Positions 1 through 7,412 of a stretch of DNA of 15,928 bases are shown in pieces. The translations under genes and the position numbers were made by a program. The notes below the pieces were generated by a model that did not search any database, was not told the DNA's origin, and saw nothing but the letters and a program-made list of their open reading frames with translations. Where the stretch lies: contig CAZIYI010000011.1 in NCBI GenBank assembly GCA_964543485.1, positions 1 to 15,928 on the forward strand. Direction: 5' to 3'. This stretch comes from UBA2259 sp964543485. GTDB lineage: Bacteria > Patescibacteriota > Dojkabacteria > SC72. The stretch's first letter is position 1. Each line of letters opens with the position of its first letter.

Positions 1-30
1 AAGTAGTAAAGTACCTTAAATAAAGATTCT

Positions 31-212
31 GTACCAGACGTGTATGTCCCGCCATTTTCAACATGTTCCAACAAGACCCGTCCACTATCTTTCAAAACCC
101 TTATGGGGATTGAGTTATTTTGACCTTAAAAAGAGAAAGTTTCAAAAGTAAGGCCTGGTGGATGAAAATGCTCAAAAAAGAGATGTTTTTTAGACCTCTT
201 GGTTCGAAGGTA
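31..212 (-). repeat. Intergenic element copy R1 (full length, about 182 bp)
   Basis: This is one of three near full-length copies of an element that recurs eight times in the first 9.8 kb. Read on the minus strand it opens with ACCTTCGAACC, passes CATCCACCAGG, CTTTTTAAGG and GATAGTGGACGGGTCTTG, and ends with GGCGGGACATACACGTCTGG. R1 and R3 are nearly identical over most of their length. No promoter module follows R1; the 30 bases to its left are unrelated to the other copies. It lies directly downstream of the HD-domain gene. On the minus strand a frame stays open from inside R1 to the left edge of the window, so a truncated gene there cannot be excluded. Confidence 0.85.
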
Positions 213-267
213 GTAACTTTAAGCTTTGGATACTTTGACCAAAAACATTATTTGGGACCAATAGTAA

Positions 268-1251
268 CTACTCCCTTACTGCAATATGATACTCTTTGAC
301 GGTAGAATCCATCTGAAGAGTCTTTTTCCAATCTATATGGATATCTGAGATTCTCTTAATATCAGCATTTACCAAACATCTTGGATCAACTACTCTAGAT
401 TTACAGGAGACTATCTCCTCACAGTTATTTCTATCCTGATAGAATAACTTTCTATTATTCATCCTTGCCCAATATTTCCTCAATAATTTGTCACTCTCAA
501 TATATTTTAAACATTTATCTAAAACATATTGGTCATATTGCTCTAAATCATCGGTACAAATATATTCCCTCTGTAAAGCATGCTTAATAAAATCCTTAAT
601 ACTCTTAAACATAATTGCACTAGAAAAACCTGCATATAAATCATCATTTAACTTCTTAAAATATTCAGCATACTCATAACCAATATCAACATTGTCAAAA
701 TACCATGTATTACCATCTTTAACCTTTAAATGAGTAAGTATTCTCTTAGCTTCAGATTCCCCATTCTCGAGAAAAAGGCCAATATCCCTCAATGAATACT
801 CTATTCTATCTGCACATAAATCAGGAAGAGAGTTCTCTAAAAGAGGGAAATTCTCTTCATTAGCAATATATTTGGTGTCATATCCATACTTCTCTAATAT
901 CTCTGGAACATCTGATTTCTCTAAAAACTTCTCTTTACTCCTATCCTGTAAATCCTGTTTACTAATATCTCCCTCTTTTAAAATATAGTCTATCGCATGG
1001 GAGAATGCATAGTGAGAGATATCATGTATTAATCCTGCCATTTGTTCCTCTAAGGATGCTCCATATTTTCTAAGTACAAGAAATACACCAATAGAATGGT
1101 TATATCTATTTCTAGAGTGTTTAAAGAAACCTTTCGAATATCCTGCTTGATCTATATTTTTTAGTCTTTGAATGGCGGATGTATTTATTAATTCAATTAA
1201 TACTTCTTCCTTTATATCAAAATCTCCAAAGATGTTATTTTGTAGAATCAT
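268..1251 (-). CDS. HD-domain phosphohydrolase (COG1078 / dGTPase-SAMHD1-like)
   Basis: Likely metal-dependent phosphohydrolase of the HD superfamily, probably acting on nucleotides in the cytoplasm; the substrate cannot be read from sequence. Numbered from the ATG at 1251, the H...HD...D metal ligands are His52 (RYNHSIG), His76-Asp77 (LIHDISH) and an Asp near 148 (ADRIEYSLRD). The N-terminal pattern 'RLKNIDQAG' followed by 'RYNHSIGVF' is typical of COG1078. About 327 residues, shorter than many family members, which carry longer C-terminal regions. A TTG at 1264-1266 gives five more residues, but a TAGAAT -10 box at 1257-1262 overlaps that region, so a transcript from it would start near the ATG. 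Probably also cotranscribed behind the 188-aa gene. Family call firm, substrate unknown. Confidence 0.85.
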   Translation of the reverse strand: MILQNNIFGDFDIKEEVLIELINTSAIQRLKNIDQAGYSKGFFKHSRNRYNHSIGVFLVLRKYGASLEEQMAGLIHDISHYAFSHAIDYILKEGDISKQDLQDRSKEKFLEKSDVPEILEKYGYDTKYIANEENFPLLENSLPDLCADRIEYSLRDIGLFLENGESEAKRILTHLKVKDGNTWYFDNVDIGYEYAEYFKKLNDDLYAGFSSAIMFKSIKDFIKHALQREYICTDDLEQYDQYVLDKCLKYIESDKLLRKYWARMNNRKLFYQDRNNCEEIVSCKSRVVDPRCLVNADIKRISDIHIDWKKTLQMDSTVKEYHIAVRE

Positions 1252-1292
1252 ATACCATTCTAACAAAAAACCTCGTACTCCGCCTCATTTTA
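1252..1292 (-). promoter_or_regulatory. Diverged promoter module for the HD gene
   Basis: On the minus strand this stretch reads TAAAATGAGGCG, then a T-rich spacer, then TGTTAGAAT and, five bases later, the ATG. It lines up with the better kept modules before 1906 and 3755 (TAAAATGAGACAA ... TATAAT ... ATG). TAGAAT is preceded by TGt, an extended -10. The close -10 to ATG distance implies a leaderless or nearly leaderless transcript. Confidence 0.5.
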
Positions 1293-1344
1293 TGTTCCTG
1301 AAGTGTATATCTCCTTTTTTCAATATGAAAACCTTTGCGCTATC
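1293..1344 (-). repeat. Decayed intergenic element copy R2
   Basis: The plus strand reads CATTTTATGTTCCTGAAGTG followed by TATATCTCC, against CATTTTAGGTTCCAGACGTG followed by TATGTCCCGCC in well kept copies. The match continues weakly to CTATC at 1340-1344, the counterpart of the GATAG block. The stop codon of the upstream 188-aa gene is the TAG inside that block. Confidence 0.6.
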
Positions 1345-1906
1345 GTATGAATACTGAATAAGGTTCTACCAACTCAGACACATACTTGATCTGTACCCCT
1401 CTCTTCTCTGCCATGCCATTAGGAACATAAACCCCACATGCTTTATCCACCCTATATCTAAAATATGTATCTAATCTCTGATTGTCATTAGGAAATATAC
1501 CTTTCAATGTGCAATACTGAGAAAGATCAAAATTCATATCAACTTTTTTAAGTTTATTTGATGTTATTGCAAAATGAGATTTATTTTTATTACCTACTAA
1601 TAGGATATCATCTGGGATATCTTTCCATACACCACCATCTTCAGAATATTTCTCAAACCTATCATATGTTGAAGGTTTAAAATCTGATTTAGTTTCTACA
1701 AACAAAACATATACTTTCTTCCCTTTTGCATAACTAACTAAATTCTTTACAACATTTGGTCTACAAAATACCCCACTATATCCCCAGAAATACTTTCCTA
1801 CTTTCTTTTGTTCTTTCTGTTTGATATCTATAATCTCTTCTAGAGAATAGCCACAGTAAGGACCTACCTTCATTAAGATAATGTATGGACATTTTTCAAA
1901 TTGCAT
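1340..1906 (-). CDS. Conserved-looking protein of unknown function, 188 aa
   Basis: I do not recognise this protein with confidence. It is soluble-looking, with no signal peptide or membrane segment. The pattern 'GKYFWGYSGVFCRP' (about residues 37-50) followed by a beta-strand-like 'KKVYVLFVETKSDF' suggests a compact alpha/beta fold; the C-terminal half contains 'DTYFRYRVDKACGVYVPNG'. It begins at an ATG nine bases after a TATAAT box, so the start is well supported and leaderless. Its TAG stop falls in the GATAG block of element R2, and the HD gene follows about 90 nt downstream, so the two form one block between R1 and R3. No function is proposed. Confidence 0.8.
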   Translation of the reverse strand: MQFEKCPYIILMKVGPYCGYSLEEIIDIKQKEQKKVGKYFWGYSGVFCRPNVVKNLVSYAKGKKVYVLFVETKSDFKPSTYDRFEKYSEDGGVWKDIPDDILLVGNKNKSHFAITSNKLKKVDMNFDLSQYCTLKGIFPNDNQRLDTYFRYRVDKACGVYVPNGMAEKRGVQIKYVSELVEPYSVFIR

Positions 1907-1956
1907 ATTGAGACAATTATATCACCCTTTTTATACTGTCTTATTTGTCTCATTTT
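1907..1956 (-). promoter_or_regulatory. Element-linked leaderless promoter with inverted repeat
   Basis: On the minus strand: TGAGACAA (1952-1945), TATAAAAAGGGTGA, a TATAAT -10 box (1921-1916), then TTGTCTCA (1916-1909) and the ATG at 1906. TGAGACAA and TTGTCTCA are perfect inverted repeats whose inner arm overlaps the -10 box, a natural place for a repressor to block transcription. Nine bases separate the -10 from the ATG. The same arrangement precedes the gene at 3755, base for base over most of its length. Confidence 0.7.
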
Positions 1957-2139
1957 GGTTCCAGACGTGTATGTCCCGCCATTTTCAACATGTTCCAACA
2001 AGACCCGTCCACTATGTTTTAAAACCCTTATGGGGATTGAGTTATTTAGACCTTAAAAAGTGAAAGTTTCAAAAGTAAGGCCTAGTGGATGAAAAGAGTC
2101 GAAAAAGGGTGAATTTTAAGACCTCTTGGTTCGAAGGTA
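1957..2139 (-). repeat. Intergenic element copy R3 (full length, about 183 bp)
   Basis: Near-identical to R1 across all blocks, with scattered substitutions. It lies between the stop of the P-loop kinase and the promoter of the 188-aa gene, and runs into the promoter module without a break. A 7-bp complementarity TCCACTA/TAGTGGA joins two of its blocks. Confidence 0.88.
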
Positions 2140-2167
2140 GAAGCTGGATTTAACACGGAAATTCTCC

Positions 2168-2719
2168 CTACCAATTTAACAAATCATCTACAATATTATC
2201 AAGAGAGTCTTTAAAATCTATTCCAGTATCATAATATTTCAACCCTAACTTCTCACACTCCTTTTTATATTTACTACTCTTTTCAATACTCCACTTTATG
2301 AATTCCCTAAACTCTTTCTCTGTATATTCCTTAGTCCAGTCACCTTCATATCTATTATCTACAATCTCTTTAGATTTTCTATCTACAGATGTATTAGAAT
2401 AGCCAATGTAACAACATTTTACATTTGGATTATCTATATACTTGGACAAATATTCAGGAAGAAGTACATCTCCCTCAATAACAAAGTTTTCGTTAGAATA
2501 TTCTAATAACTCATAAATAAAATTATCTAAATATGGCCACATTAAAGGTCCATTATGAGTACAAGATTTATTATCATCTATACCTAATTCTGGATTTGTA
2601 TTAGAAAGCATATATCTAATACTATCCGTTCCTATACCAGATATTTTATACTCGTCTAATAATTTCTTTCTAATTATACTTTTACCACTTCTAGCAACAC
2701 CTCCAATTAGGTAAATCAT
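2168..2719 (-). CDS. P-loop NTPase, probable small-molecule kinase
   Basis: The N-terminus is a Walker A loop, GGVARSGKS (residues 6-14), directly after a hydrophobic beta strand, as in shikimate, gluconate and 2-phosphoglycerate-type kinases. Asp32 in 'IGTDSIR' fits the position of the base or magnesium ligand in this fold, and 'FVIEGDVLLP' (79-87) resembles the second acidic strand. At 183 residues it has the usual length of a single-domain kinase. The phosphate acceptor cannot be predicted. It starts 10 nt after the stop of the methyltransferase gene without a clear ribosome-binding site, so the two are probably cotranscribed. Family call good, substrate unknown. Confidence 0.75.
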   Translation of the reverse strand: MIYLIGGVARSGKSIIRKKLLDEYKISGIGTDSIRYMLSNTNPELGIDDNKSCTHNGPLMWPYLDNFIYELLEYSNENFVIEGDVLLPEYLSKYIDNPNVKCCYIGYSNTSVDRKSKEIVDNRYEGDWTKEYTEKEFREFIKWSIEKSSKYKKECEKLGLKYYDTGIDFKDSLDNIVDDLLNW

Positions 2720-2729
2720 ATACTAACTC

Positions 2730-3755
2730 TTATAATTTATTTACACTTGCTAAAACAATTGTAGGAACTTGTCCTAAATATCCAATTCTGTATTTTTCTA
2801 TATTCTTAATATCAAAATACTTCTTGAGGTACTTAATAACAAGATCTGGTTTAGTAGTAATTATTCCTATCTTAGATTCCCTCTTTAAGATTCTAGAATA
2901 TTCTTTCAGAGAGTTATCAACTAATTCACCCATCTTATCAACCTTAATCTGCTTTTCCCATGGCAAATTAGATACTGCAATATCAAAATAGTTGCTATTC
3001 CATTTTGTTTTAGATGCATCAACATTAGTAATTTGAAGATTTGCTTTCTGTATTTTATTCAGGTTCTTAATTGTTGTTTTTACTGCTAATTTATCAATAT
3101 CGTTTCCATATACATCATTTCCCTTGATCAAAGCTTCACATAGGAAGGTTCCACTACCACAAAAGTTATCTATAACTTTTAAATTCTTATTATCTTTCAT
3201 CAATTCATACAACATTGAAGAAGCAATCGTTGACCTTATACTACCTAACTGTGTCTCATGTTCATAATCTCTATGAAATAGACTCCTAGAAAATACTTTT
3301 ACTGTTATCAAACAATTTTCTTCTGATATATTAATCCTAATATCTATATTAGAATGATCTAAAGGGGTATATGAGAGATTCAGACTCGAAGAGAAATACT
3401 CAGAAAGTATTTGTTTTAAATCATCTTCTTTAATATCCTGGCTCTTGTATTTACTAATTGTTATTGAGAAGTTTTTACCGATATCTCTGAATTGACGAAG
3501 TGCATCCGTTGCTTTTCTAATTTCCCCCAATTCTGTATCTAACTCTAACTTTAGGAGCTTATGTGTAGATATCTCAGATATGTATATTCCAATATCATCT
3601 ACTGTTCTTAAAGTTTTAAGGTTAGTTATATCACCTAGATATTCAAATTCAATTGTTTTTTGTTTTGTAGAAAGAATTGTTACATCCTTTATAAATTTTA
3701 TTTCCTCCTCAGATATTTCTTCCAATCCTTTTGTTACAAAAGCTATATATTTCAT
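2730..3755 (-). CDS. THUMP-domain class I SAM methyltransferase, TrmN/Trm14-like (tRNA m2G)
   Basis: Probable S-adenosylmethionine-dependent RNA methyltransferase of the TrmN/Trm14/RlmL group, which makes N2-methylguanosine in tRNA or rRNA. The N-terminus 'FVTKGLEEISEEEI' is the characteristic opening of the ferredoxin-like/THUMP part. 'SRSLFHRDYE' (156-165) is the linker preceding the Rossmann domain. Motif I is DNFCGSGTF (196-204), 'YGNDID' (216-221) is the acidic strand 2, and SNLPWEK (262-268) is motif IV in place of the usual NPPY/NLPW form. Length 341 aa, normal for TrmN. It begins nine bases after a TATAAT box and is followed 10 nt later by the kinase gene. The exact target base is inferred only from the family. 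Confidence 0.85.
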   Translation of the reverse strand: MKYIAFVTKGLEEISEEEIKFIKDVTILSTKQKTIEFEYLGDITNLKTLRTVDDIGIYISEISTHKLLKLELDTELGEIRKATDALRQFRDIGKNFSITISKYKSQDIKEDDLKQILSEYFSSSLNLSYTPLDHSNIDIRINISEENCLITVKVFSRSLFHRDYEHETQLGSIRSTIASSMLYELMKDNKNLKVIDNFCGSGTFLCEALIKGNDVYGNDIDKLAVKTTIKNLNKIQKANLQITNVDASKTKWNSNYFDIAVSNLPWEKQIKVDKMGELVDNSLKEYSRILKRESKIGIITTKPDLVIKYLKKYFDIKNIEKYRIGYLGQVPTIVLASVNKL

Positions 3756-3806
3756 ATTGAGACAATTATACCACCCTTTTTATACTGTCTCTTTTGTCTC
3801 ATTTTA
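3756..3806 (-). promoter_or_regulatory. Element-linked leaderless promoter with inverted repeat
   Basis: Best kept copy of the module. Minus strand: TGAGACAA (3801-3794), GAGACA (3791-3786), TATAAAAAGGGTGG, TATAAT (3770-3765) overlapping TTGTCTCA (3765-3758), then ATATG. GAGACA matches TTGACA at four of six positions, 15 bases before the -10, and could be the -35. The three GAGACA-type half-sites look like an operator. Confidence 0.72.
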
Positions 3807-3988
3807 GGTTCCAGACGTGTATGTCCCGCCATTCTTTCAAGGTTGCGACAAGACCCGTCCACTATCTCTAGGAATCCCTTCGTTGCTTCATTATTTCCCC
3901 CTTAAAAAGTTAATTATCAATTTCACATCCTGGTGGATGAAAATATCCATATTTTGACCAGTTTTTACTACCCCGCGGTTCGAAGGTG
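3807..3988 (-). repeat. Intergenic element copy R4 (full length, diverged, about 182 bp)
   Basis: R4 keeps the length of R1 and R3 but differs strongly between the conserved blocks. Retained are CACCTTCGAACC at one end, CATCCACCAGG, CTTTTTAAGG, ATAGTGGACGGGTCTTG, and GGCGGGACATACACGTCTGG at the other. Conserved blocks at fixed positions with free spacers suggest selection on protein- or RNA-contact sites, not a recent duplication. Confidence 0.85.
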
Positions 3989-4071
3989 AAAGTCTTATGT
4001 AATACAATAAAATTGATGATTTTATATGGTAAATACTATTTTTATATCTACGTTAGTAATACAAACTTTTT
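3989..4071. other. Intergenic stretch, no feature seen
   Basis: AT-rich sequence between element R4 and the open-frame remnant. I see no promoter, hairpin or repeat here. Confidence 0.5.
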
Positions 4072-4269
4072 TTATGCAACATCAAACTTCCTTTTCATGC
4101 CCATACTGTGAGGAACAACAAATTTGTATCTATCTGCTGGGAAGGCGTGATTAATATCACCATTTAAAAATTCCACAAAAAGAGGAAATCTCTCCTTTTG
4201 GAAATTTACAGATATGAAAATCTCTTCCTTACCAGCCTCTCGAGTAATCTCAATTATTTCAAAAATCTT
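4072..4269 (-). pseudogene. Open-frame remnant downstream of the surface protein
   Basis: A 65-codon open frame ending in TAA starts directly after the stop codon of the surface-protein gene and is in the same frame. It has no upstream ATG. The translation looks like real protein (for example 'KEEIFISVNFQKERFPLF' and 'FPADRYKFVVPHSMG'): mixed charge, and not the low-complexity text expected from AT-rich noise. I read it as the C-terminal end of a lost gene, or as the product of a non-ATG start. I do not recognise the family. Stop-codon readthrough seems unlikely, because the preceding residues are a membrane anchor. Confidence 0.4.
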
Positions 4270-6432
4270 TTAAAATGCCTTCTTATACCTACTAATAACA
4301 AATAATCCTGATATACTAATTATTCCAATTACAAAACTCCATATTATATTGTCAAATGTACCAGGGTTCTCAGGATCATTATACGCTAAAGCATATGTTG
4401 AATAAGCATCGGTATCAAATGTTAGGGTTCCTGTATTAGCATCATATACACCCTCTATCTCTTCTATAACCCCTTCATGCTCTCTAAGTACCATATATTC
4501 TGCATGCCCTTTAAGATCATCAGAAAGTGTTAATGTTACAGTTGTACTCTCATCTAATTCAGTAATATTTGTTCTCCATACATCTTCTGTAGTTCCTTTA
4601 TATATAACTTCATTTAATGATAGATTTAAATATGTATCAATTTCAAAATCACCAGCCTGCGACTCAAAAGATGCTTCATTAACATCTGTTGTATCTCCTA
4701 TTAGAAATTCCGCATTTCCATTAATTTCTGTCTCAGGTACTGTTAAGCTCGCACTTTTTATTTTTGTTGTATCGATATCTACAATATCTGACATTTTTGC
4801 AAAGATAGCGCTCAGGTGTAAATGATTGTCAGGCATTGTAAATGTGTATGATGCTTTACCATCATCTGGGACGGTTTGATTACCGTTTAGTCCACCAGAA
4901 ACATATTGATAACCATAATCAGGTAATAATTCAATTGTAACTGTACTACCCGCCTCTATTGAGTAATCGGTAAAATCGCCAGAAGTAAATCTAAAACCAT
5001 TTGCAGCAATTACTCTTACTGTCCCATTTGTCACAATAGAATCCTCTGCATCAGGTATATTCCATCCAAGTTGATACAGTGTACCAGCTGTTGATTCAAG
5101 CAAGAAATTACCCTCTGTTGAAGCCATAATATATTTATTTGTAGTATCAGTTCCCTCTTCACAATTCACTGTTGTAGGTAAAGGATTCTCCTCTTCAGTT
5201 CCAGTCATATCTATCCATGGCCAATGCGATGCTTTAGGAGTAAATGAACCTAAACCGGAAACATATGACAAGTCTATCGTTCCACCTCCAGAAACTATTA
5301 CATCTAAAACATTAGCTGTTGCTATATTGCTCTCGACTATTAAAGAATGTCCCGCTCCTGATTCTACAATCATCCCCTCTCCTTCTAAAGGAGTTTCATT
5401 GTAATATTGTAAAGCTGTACCCGAAGTATAGATAGAGAAATTGCTAGAACCTACGTATAAACCGCTTGAACTAATACCTGCTGTACTTCGTACATCAGAG
5501 CTCCCAATTGATATCATGTTACCATCACGAACAGAAACTTCTCCTTCTGTATATATTCCTCCGACAAGATTTACATCGCCACTTTCATTACTTAAAAATA
5601 TCATTACATTTCCATTCATATTGATTGATCTACTATCTTCATTTTCAGCAATTGAGAAACTCCCATCCATAGAACTGATTGAAAGAGCGCCATCTCCAGT
5701 TCCAGTAATATATCCAAGAGTTGTTCCACCATCAACAACTAGTTGATAAATATCCCTAACTCCTTGTTCAATACTCCATCCTGTACCACTAGCTGATGTA
5801 ACTTGAGGATCTGCAGTTTCATCTATAACTAATGTTCCATCAATAGATATTTGTAAAGGATCACCTGGAGGTGGTCCCATTGGATCTCCAGAATCTGGTG
5901 AATTAAAGGTATTTCCATCTACAACATATGTGTCTTCGCAGTTATTTAAGATTCCTTGTGTTACTGTAACAGTAATTACTGTTCCTACGGCTCCAATTGT
6001 CAATCTGCCTCCTGCTCCAATTGAAACTGCTGGTTGATTACTAGCAAGAGCAGTAATTGATAGGGTGGCAGCATCTCCTGTAATTGTTAAATCTCCTCCC
6101 ATGGCAAGGAGTGCTGAACTTTCAGTACTTGAACTCACACTGTTTGTTCCAACAACTACGATATCTAAATCTCCATTAGCGTGAATATTAGTAAGAGTTG
6201 CATCTGTTAGGGTTAATGCTTTTGTATCTTCATCGAATGTTATACCTGCAATTCCATGAGATCCATTGTAGCCATCTGTGAAATTAAAGACATTAACTCC
6301 ATTTACATCTAAACTTTGTAATGGTGCATCAAGTGCAATAATTGAACTAATAGGAGCTATAAGTATTAAAAGAGTGATAAAAATAGAGGATAGAAATCTC
6401 ATGTGAGAAAGATGAATTGATTTAAATTTCAT
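4270..6432 (-). CDS. Large cell-surface protein with C-terminal sortase signal (NPGTF)
   Basis: Probable secreted, cell-wall- or envelope-anchored protein of 720 aa. An N-terminal signal peptide (hydrophobic core about 13-33, Ala-rich end near 34) is followed by beta-rich repeats resembling Firmicutes surface proteins with carbohydrate-binding-type domains ('GITFDEDTKALTLTDATL', 'GDLTITGDAATLSI'). A segment 'GSTVTIELLPDYGYQYVSGG' resembles an InlB-B/bacterial-repeat domain, and near the end 'TLTFDTDAYSTYALAYND' is a common pre-anchor segment. The C-terminus is a sorting signal: NPGTF (689-693), a membrane segment (about 696-714) and a basic tail RYKKAF. NPxTx-type signals are handled by class B-like sortases, and one is encoded divergently next door. 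An alternative start is Met11. The ligand is unknown. Confidence 0.85.
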   Translation of the reverse strand: MKFKSIHLSHMRFLSSIFITLLILIAPISSIIALDAPLQSLDVNGVNVFNFTDGYNGSHGIAGITFDEDTKALTLTDATLTNIHANGDLDIVVVGTNSVSSSTESSALLAMGGDLTITGDAATLSITALASNQPAVSIGAGGRLTIGAVGTVITVTVTQGILNNCEDTYVVDGNTFNSPDSGDPMGPPPGDPLQISIDGTLVIDETADPQVTSASGTGWSIEQGVRDIYQLVVDGGTTLGYITGTGDGALSISSMDGSFSIAENEDSRSINMNGNVMIFLSNESGDVNLVGGIYTEGEVSVRDGNMISIGSSDVRSTAGISSSGLYVGSSNFSIYTSGTALQYYNETPLEGEGMIVESGAGHSLIVESNIATANVLDVIVSGGGTIDLSYVSGLGSFTPKASHWPWIDMTGTEEENPLPTTVNCEEGTDTTNKYIMASTEGNFLLESTAGTLYQLGWNIPDAEDSIVTNGTVRVIAANGFRFTSGDFTDYSIEAGSTVTIELLPDYGYQYVSGGLNGNQTVPDDGKASYTFTMPDNHLHLSAIFAKMSDIVDIDTTKIKSASLTVPETEINGNAEFLIGDTTDVNEASFESQAGDFEIDTYLNLSLNEVIYKGTTEDVWRTNITELDESTTVTLTLSDDLKGHAEYMVLREHEGVIEEIEGVYDANTGTLTFDTDAYSTYALAYNDPENPGTFDNIIWSFVIGIISISGLFVISRYKKAF

Positions 6433-6483
6433 CTAATATGGGTAGTTAATTTATGCTAGTATAAATTTAATGCATAAGATAAA
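6433..6483. promoter_or_regulatory. Divergent promoter region, surface protein / sortase
   Basis: Only about 50 bp separate the two divergent starts. On the plus strand TAGTATAAA is the best -10 candidate for the sortase; on the minus strand TATACT or CATATT could serve the surface protein. No Shine-Dalgarno sequence is visible for either gene. The shared space suggests coordinated expression of enzyme and substrate. Confidence 0.45.
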
Positions 6484-7308
6484 ATGTGTCAAGACATTAT
6501 GAATAAAAAAGGAGCAGGGATAAAAGGATTTTTTGTTTTTATACTTATCATAGGAGTTGTTTTCTCTGGTGTGTCAATCTTTTTATGGTCTATGGACCGT
6601 GTTAGATTAAGTAAAGAATTGGATACTATAAATGAAATTGTTGAATTAAAGGAGAATGATTCTAATGATGTTGATTCTTTCGTAAATCCTCCAGTAGAAG
6701 AGGATAATTTATATTGGAAGTATATAAAGATACCTTTATTAGAAGTAGATTTATCAGACTTAAAGAAGATAAATTCTGAAACAATGGGTTGGATTCAAGT
6801 ATTGGGTACTAATATTAACTATCCCTTTGTCCAGCACAATGATAATCACTACTATTTAAATCATTCGTTTGAAAGAAAAAAGAACTGGGCAGGTTGGGTA
6901 TTTTTAGATTCAAGAAATAATATCGAAAATCTTGATAAAAATACAATTATATATGCTCACGGAAGAATTGATTCTATTCTGTTTGGAACCTTAAAAAATA
7001 TTACTACAAGTTCTTGGTATAAGAATAAAGATAACCACATTATAAGATTGTCAACAGAATCACAAAATACTTTGTGGCAAGTATTTTCTGTTTATCATAT
7101 TGATACTACTAGTGATTATATTGTTGCTAATTTTAAGAATGAGGGCAGCTATAATAATTTCCTTAAATTAATTAAGGATAGGAGTGTATATGATTTTGAT
7201 GTTGATTTAAATTCTGAAGATAGGGTTCTTACTCTCTCCACTTGTTATACTAAATCTCAGAGGGTTGTAATGCATGCGAAGTTAATTAAACAGGAAAGTA
7301 ATAAATAG
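6484..7308 (+). CDS. Class B-type sortase
   Basis: Membrane-anchored cysteine transpeptidase that cleaves a sorting signal and joins the protein to a cell-envelope nucleophile. One N-terminal membrane segment (about 14-35) precedes an extracytoplasmic catalytic domain. Catalytic residues are His159 in 'YAHGR', Cys254 in 'TLSTCY' and Arg260 in 'SQRVVMHAKL'. 'MGWIQVLGTNINYPFVQ' and 'NHYYLNHSF' are typical class B core segments. 274 aa is a normal length. The ATG at 6499 (MNKKGAG...) gives a cleaner start than the ATG at 6484. The divergent neighbour carries an NPGTF signal and is the obvious substrate. Sortases are mostly known from Gram-positive bacteria, so transfer from such a host is possible. 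Confidence 0.92.
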   Translation: MCQDIMNKKGAGIKGFFVFILIIGVVFSGVSIFLWSMDRVRLSKELDTINEIVELKENDSNDVDSFVNPPVEEDNLYWKYIKIPLLEVDLSDLKKINSETMGWIQVLGTNINYPFVQHNDNHYYLNHSFERKKNWAGWVFLDSRNNIENLDKNTIIYAHGRIDSILFGTLKNITTSSWYKNKDNHIIRLSTESQNTLWQVFSVYHIDTTSDYIVANFKNEGSYNNFLKLIKDRSVYDFDVDLNSEDRVLTLSTCYTKSQRVVMHAKLIKQESNK

Positions 7309-7349
7309 AGATATTTCTGTACTTATTGTTTACTAGGCCTAGGTATTTC

Positions 7350-7412
7350 CATTAATCTAGTATATCAGGAACAAGACACATCTTCTTCCTTTTTTTATAC
7401 TGTCTCATTTTA
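7350..7412 (-). promoter_or_regulatory. Orphan promoter module with no real gene (empty cassette)
   Basis: On the minus strand, element R5 continues into AAAATGAGACAGTATAAAAA, then GTTCCTGATATACT (-10 at 7364-7359), six bases and an ATG (7352-7350). The spacing and the TTCCTGATATA text match the promoter of the DUF5674 gene at 9680-9732. The ATG opens only nine codons before a TAA. The promoter therefore faces the 3' end of the sortase gene and appears to have lost its own gene. Confidence 0.55.

Noticed and set aside
90..116. CRISPR array
   Set aside because: The repeat-like core occurs once per element, far apart, with no spacers of regular length and no cas genes.
190..215. GGTTCGAA in the element looks like a tRNA T-loop
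   Set aside because: No flanking 5-bp T-stem, acceptor stem or anticodon arm can be formed around it in any full copy, and the conserved TTCGAA is simply palindromic.
5441..5746. Plus-strand open frame of 101 codons inside the surface-protein gene
   Set aside because: It is the antisense shadow of beta-rich repeats; it has no promoter, and its Pro/Ser-rich translation is an artefact.
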